Shown here: in pieces, positions 1 through 11,700 of the stretch | Position numbering within the stretch: position 1 is the first letter of the stretch | How the letters are laid out: each line of letters opens with the position of its first letter | Origin: Pleodorina starrii | Taxonomy: Eukaryota; Chlorophyta; Chlorophyceae; Chlamydomonadales; Volvocaceae | Reading direction: 5' to 3' | NCBI GenBank assembly: GCA_030267565.1 | Contig: BRXU01000003.1 | Location: 8,201,501-8,265,500 of the forward strand | Length of the DNA: 64,000 nt | Notes under the pieces: generated by a model | Seen by the model: the letters and a program-made list of their open reading frames with translations, nothing else | What the model was told of the DNA's origin: nothing | The model's database searches: none | Translations under genes and position numbers: made by a program

Positions 1-173
1 CGCGGACGGAAGCGGCGGCGGCGGTGGACACCGCTGTCGTGCCCATCCCGGCGTGCTGGCGCTGCCCGCGCCACTTGCGCGCGCGGGTTCTTTCGCTTTC
101 TCCCAAGATCCCAACCCTTGACACTTACCCCAATACAACCCTCGCTCGCCTGTCCGTTTGGCGGTTTGTTCAG

Positions 174-819
174 TCTGGCAAGGTGGGTGGCGATCCGGCC
201 ATCGGGCGGTACCTGGCGGACACATTGGCGCTGGTGCCCCACCTGGCCAAGTCCGACTTCGAGCGCCTCTTCAACGAGGGCGTGCAGGTGGGTTGTCCGT
301 TATCCGCGGATGGGCCGGAGCCCGTGGACGGTAGGGTTTGGTGCGTGGTTCGGTAAGGAGATCGGGAGCTTTGGGGTTGGGGACGCGTGCTGGTTAAAGA
401 AGTACAGGGGCTGAGGTGCACTAATTTTGGGGAAAGGGTGGGAATGGGAGGAGAGGGTTGCGGGGCGGGCGGCAACGCAGGCACCGCCTCCGCGGCAGCT
501 TCTACCAACACCCACCTCCCTGCGCGCCCTATGTTGAGCCCCGCCCCTCCTGACCTCCCCCCCTCCGCAGCTCTTGCGCCGCCCTGCGCCCTGCGCACCC
601 CCACGTGCACTCTGCAACATGCGCCGCGCAAGGACAGCTGGCAGACTCGTGTGCCTCCTTTCCCCATCCTTGACCCACCGCCCCTTCCCTGCTTCCGCCC
701 CCCTATCCGCCCCCACACCCCCACAGGACGCCATGATGGTGACGTACCTGTCGGACCTGCTGCGGGCTCACGTGGCCCTGGCGGAGCGCCTGGGCACTGC
801 GGCGCTGCCCATCATGTAG
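174..819 (+). CDS. EIF3F: Translation initiation factor eIF3 subunit F, C-terminal part (5' end outside window)
   Basis: eIF3f is the MPN-domain subunit of the eIF3 complex, which acts in cytosolic translation initiation. Only the last two exons are clear: 174-287 (after a TTCAG acceptor, ending at CAG|GTGGGT) and 727-819 (after CCACAG), with a TAG stop. They give SGKVGGDPAIGRYLADTL...HLAKSDFERLFNEGVQ joined to DAMMVTYLSDLLRAHVALAER. This matches the eIF3f C-terminal helices that follow the MPN domain (animal pattern SGKV..D...GRFL......P.......FE.....N.....MVTYL..L...Q.AL.E). Both exons are in phase 0. Bases 1-173 are probably the preceding intron plus possibly the end of an earlier exon, but I could not place that boundary. 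The MPN domain itself lies upstream of the window. Confidence 0.88.
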
Positions 820-3087
820 AGCGACAACATGGGTCGGGAGGGCGCCCGCCTGCCCCAATCGGAGCAAGGAGAGGCGGGGCGGGCAGGCAACAGGTGGATG
901 GGCGTAAGTTTGACATTGGTGTATGGGAATTGGCAAAGGGGTCCGGCGGAGAGCTGCTTTGGCGGGCGACCGCTGCTGGAGTGGTGGCGGATGCAGGAAT
1001 GGCACGGATCGGCGCAGCGCGGCGCGGATTGGGGGCTCCTGAGGGAGCGATGCGGTGCGGGCCCTCCGGGGGCGGGGCGGGGGCGGGGATGATGAAGGGA
1101 CGCGGTGCGCGTGCTGATGCGCGCATGTGCCTGTGCGTATGTGAAAGTGTATCTGAGCGCACCATGCGTTGAAATGCATGCCCCAGGTGTGCGTGTGTCA
1201 AGGGCGTCGTCCTGCAGGGCAGGGTGCAAAGGCCGGGGTTGGGGTGAAGGGGGCGGGGGAAGGGAGGGGTGCTGCGGACCTGAAGCGCGGCGGGCTGCAA
1301 GATACTGATGACGGGGTGCATTTACTGGTGACGGGGGACCGCGGGTGCAGGGGAATCTTTGGGGGAGTTTACAATTGTATGCGGTCGATTGCACAGCCGC
1401 AGACGGGGTCGGGTCCGCATGGTGCTACGCACATGACCCGACACGGCACGGGGACCGCTGAGGATGGCTGTGCTTATTGCTCAACCCGGATCTTCTCAAC
1501 AACCGGATGTGCCATCGTACGGTGATGCCGTGCTGGTGACGTGAACCCTGAGTTCACTCGTCAGAGTGGCGGCGGCGGCGGTCCGAGACGCCGAGAGCCT
1601 CCGCGTTCGGTGCCCGAGGCGGCTGGGGCCTTTGCCAGAGAGCAGGATGAATACAGTAGAAGACGACATGCAGGCCGCGTGCGCGGCGCCGATGACTTTT
1701 GTCTGGATCAGGGACAGCACAGTGTCTTAGTATGCGTGGTTTTGCTCTTCGCAGTCCTGGGGGGGTCGGTATATGTAGGCTGAGGCTAGTAACACATACC
1801 GGCTGCCAGAACCTTCTCCTTGTTGGGAGGTGGGGCCCAAGCGGCCGACTCCCATGAAAAGGAACACGCAACACAAAGGGCCGGCACAGACGTGGTGCTG
1901 GAGTCAGGAGGAGGGCCGCGGGGGAGGGGTGCGTTGCGTTGCCCTTTTAACGAGGTAACAATAACGAGCCTTCTGGCAGTCGGGCCTCATGGAGCCTCCC
2001 TTACGGCTATGTGGCCCCTCCTTACTGGCCTGCCGCCGCTGAAGCACAGCCCGGAAGGCAAGGGTGCCGCAGCCACAGCACGCGGGTACATGCCCAACCC
2101 GCATACACCCACCCACCGGCCCACTCATCCACGGGGCATATCCGTGGCTAACCCCACTCGCACAGGGTGCAAGCACGCGTGCAGTTTGGTGGCGCAGCGC
2201 GCAGACGCTGGTATGACCAGGGGACTGAAACGCGCACCTTGCGGGCACAAGTACGTATCTCGAGGCAGGGGACCCTCTCTGTTTCTGTGCTCGGCAATGG
2301 GGGGAGCGCACTGTCCCGTGTCTCGTATGTCCCGACCCGCGAGCCATGGAGGAGCTGCGGAGGACGGCGGCGCTCCTCTCCCCCGCCCATCCCATCCCAT
2401 CCCATCCCACAGAGGCGCAGAGGCTTTGCCAGACTGTCGTTTACAACCTGTCCTGTCCTTGTGTTGATGCGCATTCGTTTTGCGAGCCGCCGTTGTGCGA
2501 TGGCTGTGTTGCCGCGCCACCTCCATGCTCCATCCCTATTCGGGAGTGTACATGCCCCGAAACTGCAACCCCCTACGTTGTCACCGGTGACAGCCGCCAT
2601 GAAGCAATATACAAACTGCAACAAGACACAACCCCCCCACCTCTCAACTGTGCCGACCGCCAACAGATCGAAACACCGGGCGCGACAAGGCCGCCGGAAC
2701 ACCCCGCGTAAGGGTACACCCGCGCAAGCAGACGCATTATTCGCACGGCTCCACTCGGGACTCTCGAGTCGAGAGACGTCGCGACGGCTGCGGCGGGAGC
2801 GGCGGCGGCACCTGCTCTGTCCGCGACTCGGCACGGGCCGCCCTGCCGCCCGCCACCGCCATGCGCGCGCGTGGGTACCGTACCATCGGTCCCCGACCAA
2901 AGGCATAAATGTACAGCGTTATGGACGAAAGCGCGGTGAGCCGAAGGAGCGGAGCTTGGACCGGCGAATGTCATTTGTGGGCGAGACTGGGTTTGCTAAA
3001 AACAAGGGGTTGGTGTCGGCTTCCTTGAAGCCGGAAAAAGGGCGGGGCCCCACTAAATCCGTACGGGTTAAGTTGAGTGCTAGGGCA
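820..3087. other. No supported gene; 3' flank of eIF3f and low-complexity intergenic DNA
   Basis: The first several hundred bases are probably the eIF3f 3' UTR. Both strands have long open frames, as expected for GC-rich DNA, but none shows a recognisable domain or coherent splice sites. A short CATCC microsatellite sits near 2386-2411. Nothing else can be supported. Confidence 0.5.
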
Positions 3088-3343
3088 GCGAGGGCGTGAA
3101 GTGTGAGAGTGTCGACATTCCTGCTGATAGACAGCCAGAGCTTTTTCCCGAAATGCCTGCTAGCCGAGTCGTTAGCAAGGCCTGCCGGCGCCGCGCGAAG
3201 CGTGTCATCCCGCCGGGTGCATGAGCGCATGTGCGCATCGACCGAAATACGGCATTTCCAAAGCGAGCGGCGAGGGCGTCAACTGTGAGAGTGTCGACAT
3301 TCCTGCTGATAGGCAGCCAGAGCTTTATATCTGAAATGCCTGC
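3088..3343. repeat. Tandem direct duplication of a ~73-bp unit
   Basis: Units at 3088-3160 and 3270-3343 share GCGAGGGCGT followed by GTGAGAGTGTCGACATTCC, CAGCCAGAGCTTT and GAAATGCCTGC, with a few substitutions between copies. They start 182 bp apart. No coding function is visible. The pair may be part of an unrecognised mobile element or a local duplication. Confidence 0.75.
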
Positions 3344-4171
3344 GGCTTCAGCAATCCGACCCATGTTTAGCATCGCGCGCCGTCTCGGCACTGTGCAACT
3401 CTTCCGGCCAGCGCATTGGCTGAAGTTACTTGACAGTAGACATGGAGTGTATCATTTACACATCACGCAGGCTGACTTGACAATAGAAGGACAGCGGAAC
3501 TGTTTGCGAGGGTTGATTGCGACGACGTGCAGTTGCCGACGAGAGTGCACAGGCTTCGCTACTGAGGTATTCGCCGTAGAGGAGGCTTGAATGCTTTAAC
3601 ATTAGGACAGGGATTCCCTAGGTTGCCGACTGGACTTGTTGGGCGGCCCGCAGAAGACTGCCGCATCGTGTGTGCAATTTGCGTCTTGGCGTCCAAAAAC
3701 CAGCAGTTTGCCCCTCATGGTTTGCTCCTTGCAACCTTTGTCATATACGTGTGCGTCAAGTCTGTCGGACCGGCAAGCAGAGCTGCTGTGGTGTGTTCGC
3801 GGGAAGATTGTTCGCAATGCAAACATATTTGGTCGCCGAAACGAAGATTCATTTCACGCCGTCATGTCATAATTCCAGTTCGAGAAATGATGGAGCTTCT
3901 GGAATTAATTATAGGCCGAGAGGCGTTGGTTTGACCTCGGCCTCGGTCCATGGAGACTGCCAAACTGGCTTTTACTCATACGAGGTTGGGTTCCTATAAT
4001 AAATTTACCATGCAATAAAGAACGTAATATTTTACTTATGAAGTCTTTCCGTTGGCCGAAATTCTGCACTTACGCTTTTACATTAGACATCAGACAGTGC
4101 AGGCACGGACATGGGCAATCCTACAAGCGCGCGCCCTTTGGGCCGCTGGCTGCCGTAGCGCCCCTTGCGGA
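3344..4171. other. Lower-GC stretch without a supported gene
   Basis: This stretch is noticeably richer in A/T than the genes around it, which fits repeat-derived DNA. Its right end leads into the pentanucleotide satellite. Short open frames exist on both strands, with no recognisable product. Confidence 0.4.
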
Positions 4172-5395
4172 TGCGGACGCGACGCGACGCGACACGACAC
4201 GACGCGACGCGACACGAAGCGACGCGATGCTGCGCTATGCTATGCTACACTGCACTATGCTCCGTTACGCTCCGCTACACAATGCTATGCAATGGTACGC
4301 AACGCTATGCAATGCTACGCGACACCCTGAGTAGTCATGTGCGCGATCGCATTTTCCTTCGCAAATTACACGTCACAATTTCAACACTATGCAACACGCT
4401 ACACTACGCTACGCTACGCTACGCTACACTATGTAGCGACGCGACGCGACGCGACGTGACGCGACGCGACGCGACGCGACGCGACGCGACGCGACGCGAC
4501 GCGACGCGACGCGACGCGACGCGACGCGATGCGACGCGACGCGACGCGACGCGACGCGACGCGAAGTGACACGACGCTACAGCATGCTACTCTACGCTCC
4601 ACTATGCTACGCTACGCTATGCTATGCTACGCTACGCTACACTACGTTATGCTACGTTACGATTCACTAAGCTAGTCTACGCTCCGCTACGAAACGCAAA
4701 ATTTAAAAAGTATCCCTTTACGGCGATGCTACGCAACGGGAGTATGCGACACGACGTGATGCAACACGACACGACGCGACGCGATGCTGCGTTACGCTAT
4801 GCTACACTGCAGTATGCTCCGTTACGCTCCACTAAACAATGCTATGCAACGGTACGCAACGTTATGCAACGCTACGCGACGCCCTGAGAAGCCATGTGCA
4901 CGATCGCATTTTCCTTCACAAATCGCAAGTCACAATTTCAACACTACGCAACACTATGTTTCGCTATGTGGTGCACGTGAGGAGCATCACGCAACACGCT
5001 ACACTACGCTACACTACACTACGCTACACTACGCTACGCTACGCTACGCTACGCTACACTACGCTACACTACGCTACGCTACGCTACGCTACGCTACGCT
5101 ACGCTACACTTCGCTACCCGACACTACGCTACGCTACACTACGATTCACTATGCTACGCTACGCTACGCTACGCTACGCTACGCTACGCTACGCTACGCT
5201 ACGCTACGCTACGCTACGCTACGCTACGCTACGCTACGCTACGCTACGCTACGCTACGCTACGCTACGCTACGCTACGCTACGATTCACTATGCTAGTCT
5301 ACGTTCCGTTACGAAACCCTACGGTTCACTATGCTACGCTACGGTCCGCTACGGTCCGCTACATACACTCCGAAAATGCGATCGTGCACGCTGTG
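4172..5395. repeat. Pentanucleotide satellite of GCGAC and GCTAC arrays with higher-order copies
   Basis: The region is built from 5-bp units: GCGAC runs at about 4176-4224 and 4437-4563, and GCTAC runs at about 4390-4431 and 4985-5285. A roughly 200-bp higher-order segment occurs twice (about 4193-4390 and 4757-4955). It holds the GATGCTGCG block, a run of degenerate GCTAT/GCTAC units and the motif GATCGCATTTTCCTTC. A reversed copy of that motif (GAAAATGCGATCGTGCAC) occurs near 5372 and another direct copy near 5645, so the array has both direct and inverted parts. Open frames here (ATLRY repeats) are artefacts of the 5-bp unit. Confidence 0.92.
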
Positions 5396-5454
5396 CTGTA
5401 ACCGAGCGCAGCGAAGCGCGTGCGACTTTAATTGCCGATTAGCGTTAAAGCGAT

Positions 5455-5512
5455 GAAACCGAGCGAGCGAGCGAACGAGCGAGCGAGCGAGCGAGTGAGC
5501 AAGCGACAGCGC
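5455..5512. repeat. GAGC tetranucleotide microsatellite
   Basis: A run of GAGC/GAAC/GAGT units lies between the large pentanucleotide satellite and the next repeat block. It is part of the same simple-sequence cluster. Confidence 0.7.
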
Positions 5513-5870
5513 AGCAAAGCGCAGCAGGCGCGCACGACTTTAATCGCCGACGCGACGCGACGCTATGCTTCACGATACGTTCCGCTTTGCTTCGTTACGA
5601 TCCGCTACGCTATGCAGCGTTCCGCTACGCTCCGCTATGCGCGCGTGCACGATCGCATTTTCCTCGCAAATCGCAAGGCGACTAACTTTGACAAGTCTAA
5701 CGCTATGATATCGCACATGAATGATATGTATGATATATCTATATGCGAGCAGCACATTCCGCGACGCAAAAACAATTTACGCACTTTACGCGTCGGGGTT
5801 TCGGAGCCGAGCAATTCCACTTCGCGATAGCAATGCGATTCACATCGCGCCGCCATGTCACAATTCCATT

Positions 5871-7074
5871 ATAATTTTTTGGACAGCGATTGCGACGATT
5901 TCCACGCGCGGACACGTTGATGCGACCCCGGCCGCGATTAGCGGAATCTATCACAAACTCAAACATGCATGAACATGCGTACGGATGCATATCTTGCAAT
6001 ACAGAATGCACGACGCGACACGACGCGACGCAACGCGACGCGACGTGATGCAACGTGACGCTATGCATGGAGCCACGCTCCACTACACAACGCTGTGCAA
6101 CGTTACGGTACACTATGCCCTCTTCCCGGGAGACGGGGCCCGTCGAGGAGTAAGGGGCGGTTTTGTGCTGTCTGGCGGCTGAGGAGTGCGGCGCGGGAGG
6201 CCTGCAGTTTTGGCGCTTTAGGGAGAGGGAGAGGTGGAGAGGGAGGGGTTGCAGAGGGAGGGTAGGTGGTGCTGGGCTCCGCAGGCGGCCAGGGACGGAG
6301 GGGCAGGTTTTCTCTGCGTGGTAGGCGAGGGCAGGCAGCGCCTATGAGCCGTGCCCCGTAGTGGGTTTTCCAGGGGGGCGCCACGCCGGCTTGTCATCCC
6401 CCCCGCGGCCGTGGGTGTTTGTTTTGCCCCGCGCTGGGCAGTGTCGGGGAACCTGTAGCCCCCAGGAGGAGGCCGCCTGGCGGGCCAACGTGTGGTTGGG
6501 TGCTTTAGTGAGCGGTTCCTGCAGCAGCACCTTGGTTGTCGTGTTCGTTGTGGCAGTTGGGCTCCTTGCTGTGCTGGCTTTCGTGGGAGCCCTTGGTGAG
6601 GGGACTCAGCCCCTCGTTCTCGTGAGGGACCTTGTCTGGGGGCCTAGGTGGGCTTTCCCTTGCCTCGTGTTTTTTCTGGGCTGCGGTGGTGCCGCCCCGT
6701 TGTCGTGGGCCCCTGCCCCAGGGGTAGAGGGCGTTCAGAGGCACTCTTTGCGTAGAGCTCTAGAGCCCCGTGAGCGCGCGAGGAGGCTGGCCAGGTGGGG
6801 GGTGGTAGCTAGTCTTGGTAGGGCGTTTTTGGTTGAGGTGTGTGACGCCTCTCGCGTGGCTCCCGCTAAGCGCGGCCCGCAGTCGTCTGCGCCGCTGAGT
6901 TGGTTGGCCAGGGGCCGTGGTGGGTGCCCCTGGCATGATTAAAATTTTGACAGCGATTGCGATGATTTCCAGGCGCGGAGGCGTTCATGCGACTTCGGCC
7001 GCGATCAGCGAAAACCAGCACAAATTGAAACATGCCTGAACATGCGTACGGATGCATATCCTGCAATACAGAAT
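5871..7074. repeat. ~137-bp direct repeats flanking a GC-rich insert
   Basis: The copies at about 5871-6008 and 6941-7074 share GACAGCGATTGCGA, GATTTCCA, CATGCGTACGGATGCATAT and TGCAATACAGAATG in the same order, with about 80-85 percent identity by eye. They bracket a block of GC-rich DNA (6100-6940) plus a short GACGC-type array (6010-6060). The layout could be an LTR-like or composite mobile element, or an insertion into a duplicated satellite flank. No transposase or reverse transcriptase is visible. Confidence 0.7.
6361..6942 (+). CDS. Possible open reading frame inside the repeat-flanked block (193 codons, unknown)
   Basis: This is the longest open frame in the insert between the two direct repeats. 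It would encode a hydrophobic stretch around residues 58-80 (rich in Val, Leu and Ala, like one membrane segment) and a basic, Arg-rich C-terminal third. No family is recognised. Base composition (G- and T-rich on this strand) differs from the host exons nearby. It could equally be chance openness in a non-coding mobile element, so treat it as hypothetical. Confidence 0.2.
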   Translation: MGFPGGRHAGLSSPPRPWVFVLPRAGQCRGTCSPQEEAAWRANVWLGALVSGSCSSTLVVVFVVAVGLLAVLAFVGALGEGTQPLVLVRDLVWGPRWAFPCLVFFLGCGGAAPLSWAPAPGVEGVQRHSLRRALEPRERARRLARWGVVASLGRAFLVEVCDASRVAPAKRGPQSSAPLSWLARGRGGCPWHD

Positions 7075-7175
7075 GTAATTTGCGATGAGAAATGCCGAAA
7101 CGAAAAGCGAAAAGCCCAAAAAAAGACATTACACCGGACTACGGACACCATTCCAGTGGGGTAAGGCCTCCGCTT

Positions 7176-7247
7176 CTCTAGCTACGCTAGAGGCGCTACG
7201 GCGACAGGGCGGGGCCCCCCCGGGCGCTTCGCGCTGGGGCCCCGCCC
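7176..7247. repeat. Two adjacent perfect hairpins of organelle-repeat type
   Basis: The first hairpin is CTCTAG (7176-7181), loop CTACG, CTAGAG (7187-7192). The second is GGGCGGGGCCCC (7207-7218) with its exact reverse complement at 7236-7247, and the 17-base loop contains a further small GCGC palindrome. Back-to-back GC-rich palindromes like these are known from volvocine organelle genomes. Here they could be a nuclear copy of organelle DNA or a foldback element. Confidence 0.7.
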
Positions 7248-8751
7248 AAAAAGCACAGATGCATCTATCTCCAAGCGGCAAATGAAAGCGCGTGAAAAGA
7301 AAGCGCACGGTCGTGCGCGAGGCCTCCTCCGTCCTCCCGCGCGAAGGGATATGCAGTACGGCAACCACAACCGCAGTACGGCAACTGTACAACGGCAAAC
7401 CCGTTCAGATACACATGCACCGCCGTGCACGACGGACGCGAGGCAGCGCGGGGGAAAAGACCGAACGGCCAAGAGGCCGTGAACTTTGAATACACACACG
7501 CTTCCACGCAAATCAAAAGAAACGCCTGTTTAGCTCGGGTAACTACTGCTCCTTTGCAACAACTGAAAAATCTGAACTGTACCGCCGGTACGACCGACGA
7601 CTGCGATGATAATGCTACGTTACTGTACGACGCTCGGACGACAAACAAAGAGGCACGCCGTACACGCCCCGCGAATACCCCGCGAAGTCCCGCAGCGCGC
7701 TTTTGAATCCCACACGCACTGAACAAACACCTCTACTCTGCACTGAATCATCATCATCTGGCTGCAAGACATTGGCTGAGGGGCGGGGCAAACACAGACG
7801 CCTCATCGGGGTCCAGCCCCGAAACCAAGACCCAACACGCCCTCCGCTCCACCGCCGCGCCTCCTAGCAGCAGCGGCAGCGGTACAGAAGGGACGCCGCC
7901 TTATTTGTTGTGCCGCCGTCACCGTACTCTCTTTGTACCGCCGTCGTACGGAAATGGGGGCGAAGAAAGCCGCCCTGCACGCGCACCGTCGCTCGGCCCC
8001 GACTCGCTTCCGCCGACAATCGCACCCGCCGCCATCCGGCCCCCCGCCCCGCTCCCCGTCCCCGGAGACACGGAGAACGCCCGCCACATCTCTTTTCGTG
8101 TGTGGGGTAAACGACAGCAACGACCTTCCCCCACCCCTCGTCTTCAACCCATCCTTGACGCAGCGCCGGCCGCTCGGTTAATGGCTTCACGGCTTCAGGG
8201 AGTGTGGGGAGCGGCAGAAGAGGAAGTCTTGGTCGCGTCAAAAGGTGGATTCGTGGCAGAGGCGTGGGTGGTGAACGAAAGGATCGAACCACAAACCACC
8301 CGACCCCACAAAGCTCAGCAGTTGGCGCAAAGTGCAGCTACCTGTGTACGCGCCTGAGTAGTGAACGCGCCTGTACGCGCCCGAGTAGTGAACGCGCCTG
8401 AAACACCAAAAACATCAACGAAAATCAACGAGAACCAAACCGCAGCCATCCTTTGCTGTCCTACACCGACGCAGCGCGAAGCGCATCCCTTCGCCTCGCC
8501 TCGCAACCCACCCACCGCATTTGTACGACAGGTTGCCGTACTGAGAACGCATAAACACACACACACACACGCACACAGACATAGCCGCCGCCTTCTTTCC
8601 TGCGAGTCCCGGGACACCGCAATGCGCCGCAATTCATCTCGCCCGCACCGCATCCGACCCGCCATGTACCGCCGCCCTCCCGCCAAACAACCCAACCCAA
8701 CCCTATCCAATTCGTACAAACACGCACCGGCACGCTGCACCTCACACACGC
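7248..8751. other. No supported gene; region 3' of the first AcD gene
   Basis: Both strands have long open frames, but none has a domain, plausible splice pattern or start context. A CA microsatellite lies near 8553-8575. The right end should hold the 3' UTR of the minus-strand gene that stops at 8752. Confidence 0.45.
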
Positions 8752-11700
8752 TCACAGGCCCCCAAACATGCCACCATAGCCGCCCAGTCCGCCCAGGCCG
8801 CCCGCGCCGGAACCGTACGGCGAGCCAGGGCCGCCGTATCCTCCACCGTACGGCGAGCCAGGGCCGCCGGTGCCGTACGGCGCACCCGCGCCGTACGGAG
8901 CCCCGGCGCCGCCGGGCCCGCCCCCCATGCCCAGGCCGCCCAGCGCGCCGCCGAGGCCCATGCCGCCCATACCCGACAGCCCCAGCCCGCCTCCCATGCC
9001 GCCGCCGCCGCCCAGTCCTCCCCCGAATCCTCCCATCCCACCGCCCAGCCCCATTCCCAGTCCGCCCCCTCCCTGCGCCGCCGCCAGCCTGACCGCCAGC
9101 TCGTGCATCTGCTTCTGCGCCGCCGCCTGCTTGGCCGTCTTACCCCTCTTGGACAGCAACGTGTAGAGGTAGGCGGGCACGTTCTGAACCCCCGCAAGCT
9201 CCTGAGCACACAGCTTGGAAAGGCGGGTGCGTACGGCATCGGGTGTACGGATCTCCCGGATGGTGTCCAGGACCTTGGGGTCGAAGTGGGTCCATCTGTG
9301 AAAGGGGTTGGGGGGTGGGGGTGGGGGGTGCCACTCACGAACTTCAAAGTCCACGAACCTTTTGAACAGCGTTACCGGTATATGGTGGGTGAGTGATCTC
9401 TGGAAGGTGGTGTCTGGGAGGAGGTGACGTGGTCCCAACGAACCAACCGCCCAACCACCGCCCCACCTGAGGCCCTTGTCGCTCTGCACCAGCTCGTCCA
9501 GTACGGCAATCAGATCCGGGGTCAGCTTGCGCAGTGCGTAGCCCTGGGGATCTGTCGTACGAACGTTCGTTGGGGGAAAGAGCAGGAGGGCGGCGGGACA
9601 TCCCGGGGCAGGGGTAGGGAGGGGGAGCGCAGGATCAGGAAGGGCTGTCGCACCACGATTGTTGGGCGGAAGACCGTTACGCTCAACGGCCCAACGCCGT
9701 TGGGCGTAACGGCACGCTCTGCTGTGCCGTTACGAATCTCCAACACACGTCGTGTCCGAGAGGGCCAACTCCGCCCCAGCCTCCGCACTCGGCAGGTCCC
9801 CCCCCCCTCACCCTCCCTCCCTCCCTTCCCCGCCCCTCCCCCGCTCCTCCCCGCCCATCCGTGCCTACCTTGCGCCCACACCATTTGTTCGTAGTGGTCT
9901 ATGAGTCGTGTGGTGATGAATGCCTTCATGCGGCGCACTCCCTCCAGGTTGGCAGCAGTCTCGATGGCGTGAAGGGCCGACACGGCGCACATCTCGCCGA
10001 ACAACAGCTGCAGCTGCAGAAGCCAGTGCCGCACGCCGGCGTCAAAGTGCTCGGCCTGCTCGTGGGGGGAGGTACGACAGGGGCGGGCACGACAAGGGGG
10101 GAAAGCAGCGGGCTGTTCCTTAGGGAGGAGTCTTTCCTGAATGGGGCACGATTTGAAAAAGCAAAGCCGCCTCCCAAAAACGTACAACTTCAAAACCAAG
10201 CAAGCCCATCTCCCCCTAAAACCCTAAAACCCCACAGCACGTGCCGTACCCGAATATGTGGTCCGCACGTGTCCAGCACGCTCTGGATCTTGTCGCGTAC
10301 GACAGGGCTCAGCTCGTTAAAGCTCTTGCAGCTGTAGCCCGCAGCCGTGGGGTCGGTTCCCTGGAGCATCACGCCGCCGCCAGGTGCCGTACCGCCCATC
10401 AGCGCGTGGAACGCCTCCAGGCCGCTGGGGGCAGCGGCAGCGGAGGCGGAGGCGCCGTGCGACTGCGGGCTGCCGAAGGGGCCGCCGCTGTGGAGGGGTG
10501 ACCCGTGGGTCGGCAGGGGGCTGCCCCACATCCCGCCGCCGCCGTGCGCCGGGGACGGCAGCGAAGGCGGAGAGCGAACGCCGCCGGCAATGGGGCTGCC
10601 CAGTCGCGGCAGGCCCGACAGGACGCCACCGTAACCGTCGGCGCCGCCGTCGTACGGCGGCATCAGTCCGCCGGGGCCGCTGCCCGGCGTGGCGGTGGCG
10701 GCGGCAGCCAGGCCCTCCACCGACATCATGCTGCCGAAACCGCCACCTCCGGCACCCGACATGCTCAGGATGGGCGACAGGAGCTGCGGACTCTGCTGCA
10801 GAGTATCCATGAGACCGGGGTGCTGTTGAAGCAGGCTCAGCAGCAGGGAAGAGGGCGGAGCGGCGGCGGCGCCGCTGTCGCCGGCGCCGCCGGCGACGCC
10901 GCCGGGGCCGCTGCCCAGCGGCGTGGAAGGGCCGCTGCCCATGGCGCCGCCGGCCGCCTCCGCAGCGCTACCGATGCCGCCGCCGCCGCCGCCGCCGCCG
11001 ATGCCGTACGCCGGCAAGGGGATGGCGCCCGGCGCGGACCGAGCTGGCGTCAGGGGTGCCAGAGCCGCGGCGGATGAGGCAGGGGAGCCCGCGCCGCCGT
11101 GAGGTGGCGGCGCCGTCGCCGCCGCGATCGCCGCCGACGCGGCGTCGCAAACCTTGGACAGCTGCTGCAGGTGCAGCGGCGGCGGCAGCAGCGGCGGCGG
11201 CGCCGACGACATGCCGGCGGTGGCGGTGGCGGCGTGGCTCGGGGAGTTCATTGCCGGAGTCGAGGGCAGGCTGGCGCTGCCTCGGTACGGCGGCGGCAGG
11301 GCCGCCGCCGCCGCGGCGGCGGCGGCGGCGGCAGCGGGGCCGGCGTCGGGGTGCATGGCCGCGGCAATGAGGGCGGTGGCGCGGCCGCGGATGTCGCCCC
11401 AGCGGCTGTGGGAGTCCATCTTGAACAGAACCTCAACCGCCTCCTGTGCAGGGCAGGGATTTAGGGAGGGACGCGAGAAAAAAGTCAATTGTGAGATCGC
11501 AGCGGCAGGGGCGCGCCTGGGGCACTCTTAAGGCTTGCAGCAATGCGAGGCGAGGCCACACGAAGAAATTCAGTTGTCGCGTAATCGTGAAATCACGAAT
11601 ATTTTTGTCGTTTTAAGTGTCGTTGCCAAGGTGTCGCGGCCGATGAATCACGTCGGAACGCAGGTCGAGACGCGTGCGACGACCACGGGCTGCTGCCCTC

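Noticed and set aside
2167..3099. 310-codon plus-strand open frame
   Set aside because: No domain, an equally long frame on the other strand, and it ends inside a duplicated repeat.
4038..5401. Open frames reading RYATL and DATRR repeats
   Set aside because: Translations of the 5-bp satellite; no start context or domain.
8361..9092. 243-codon plus-strand frame overlapping the AcD copy A 3' end
   Set aside because: Pro/Arg-rich shadow of the Gly-rich C-terminal exon; composition mirrors the real frame.
10241..11531. Plus-strand open frames opposite AcD copy A exon 3
   Set aside because: Antisense shadows of a GC-rich Ala/Gly-coding exon whose minus-strand frame has matching splice sites and a paralog.
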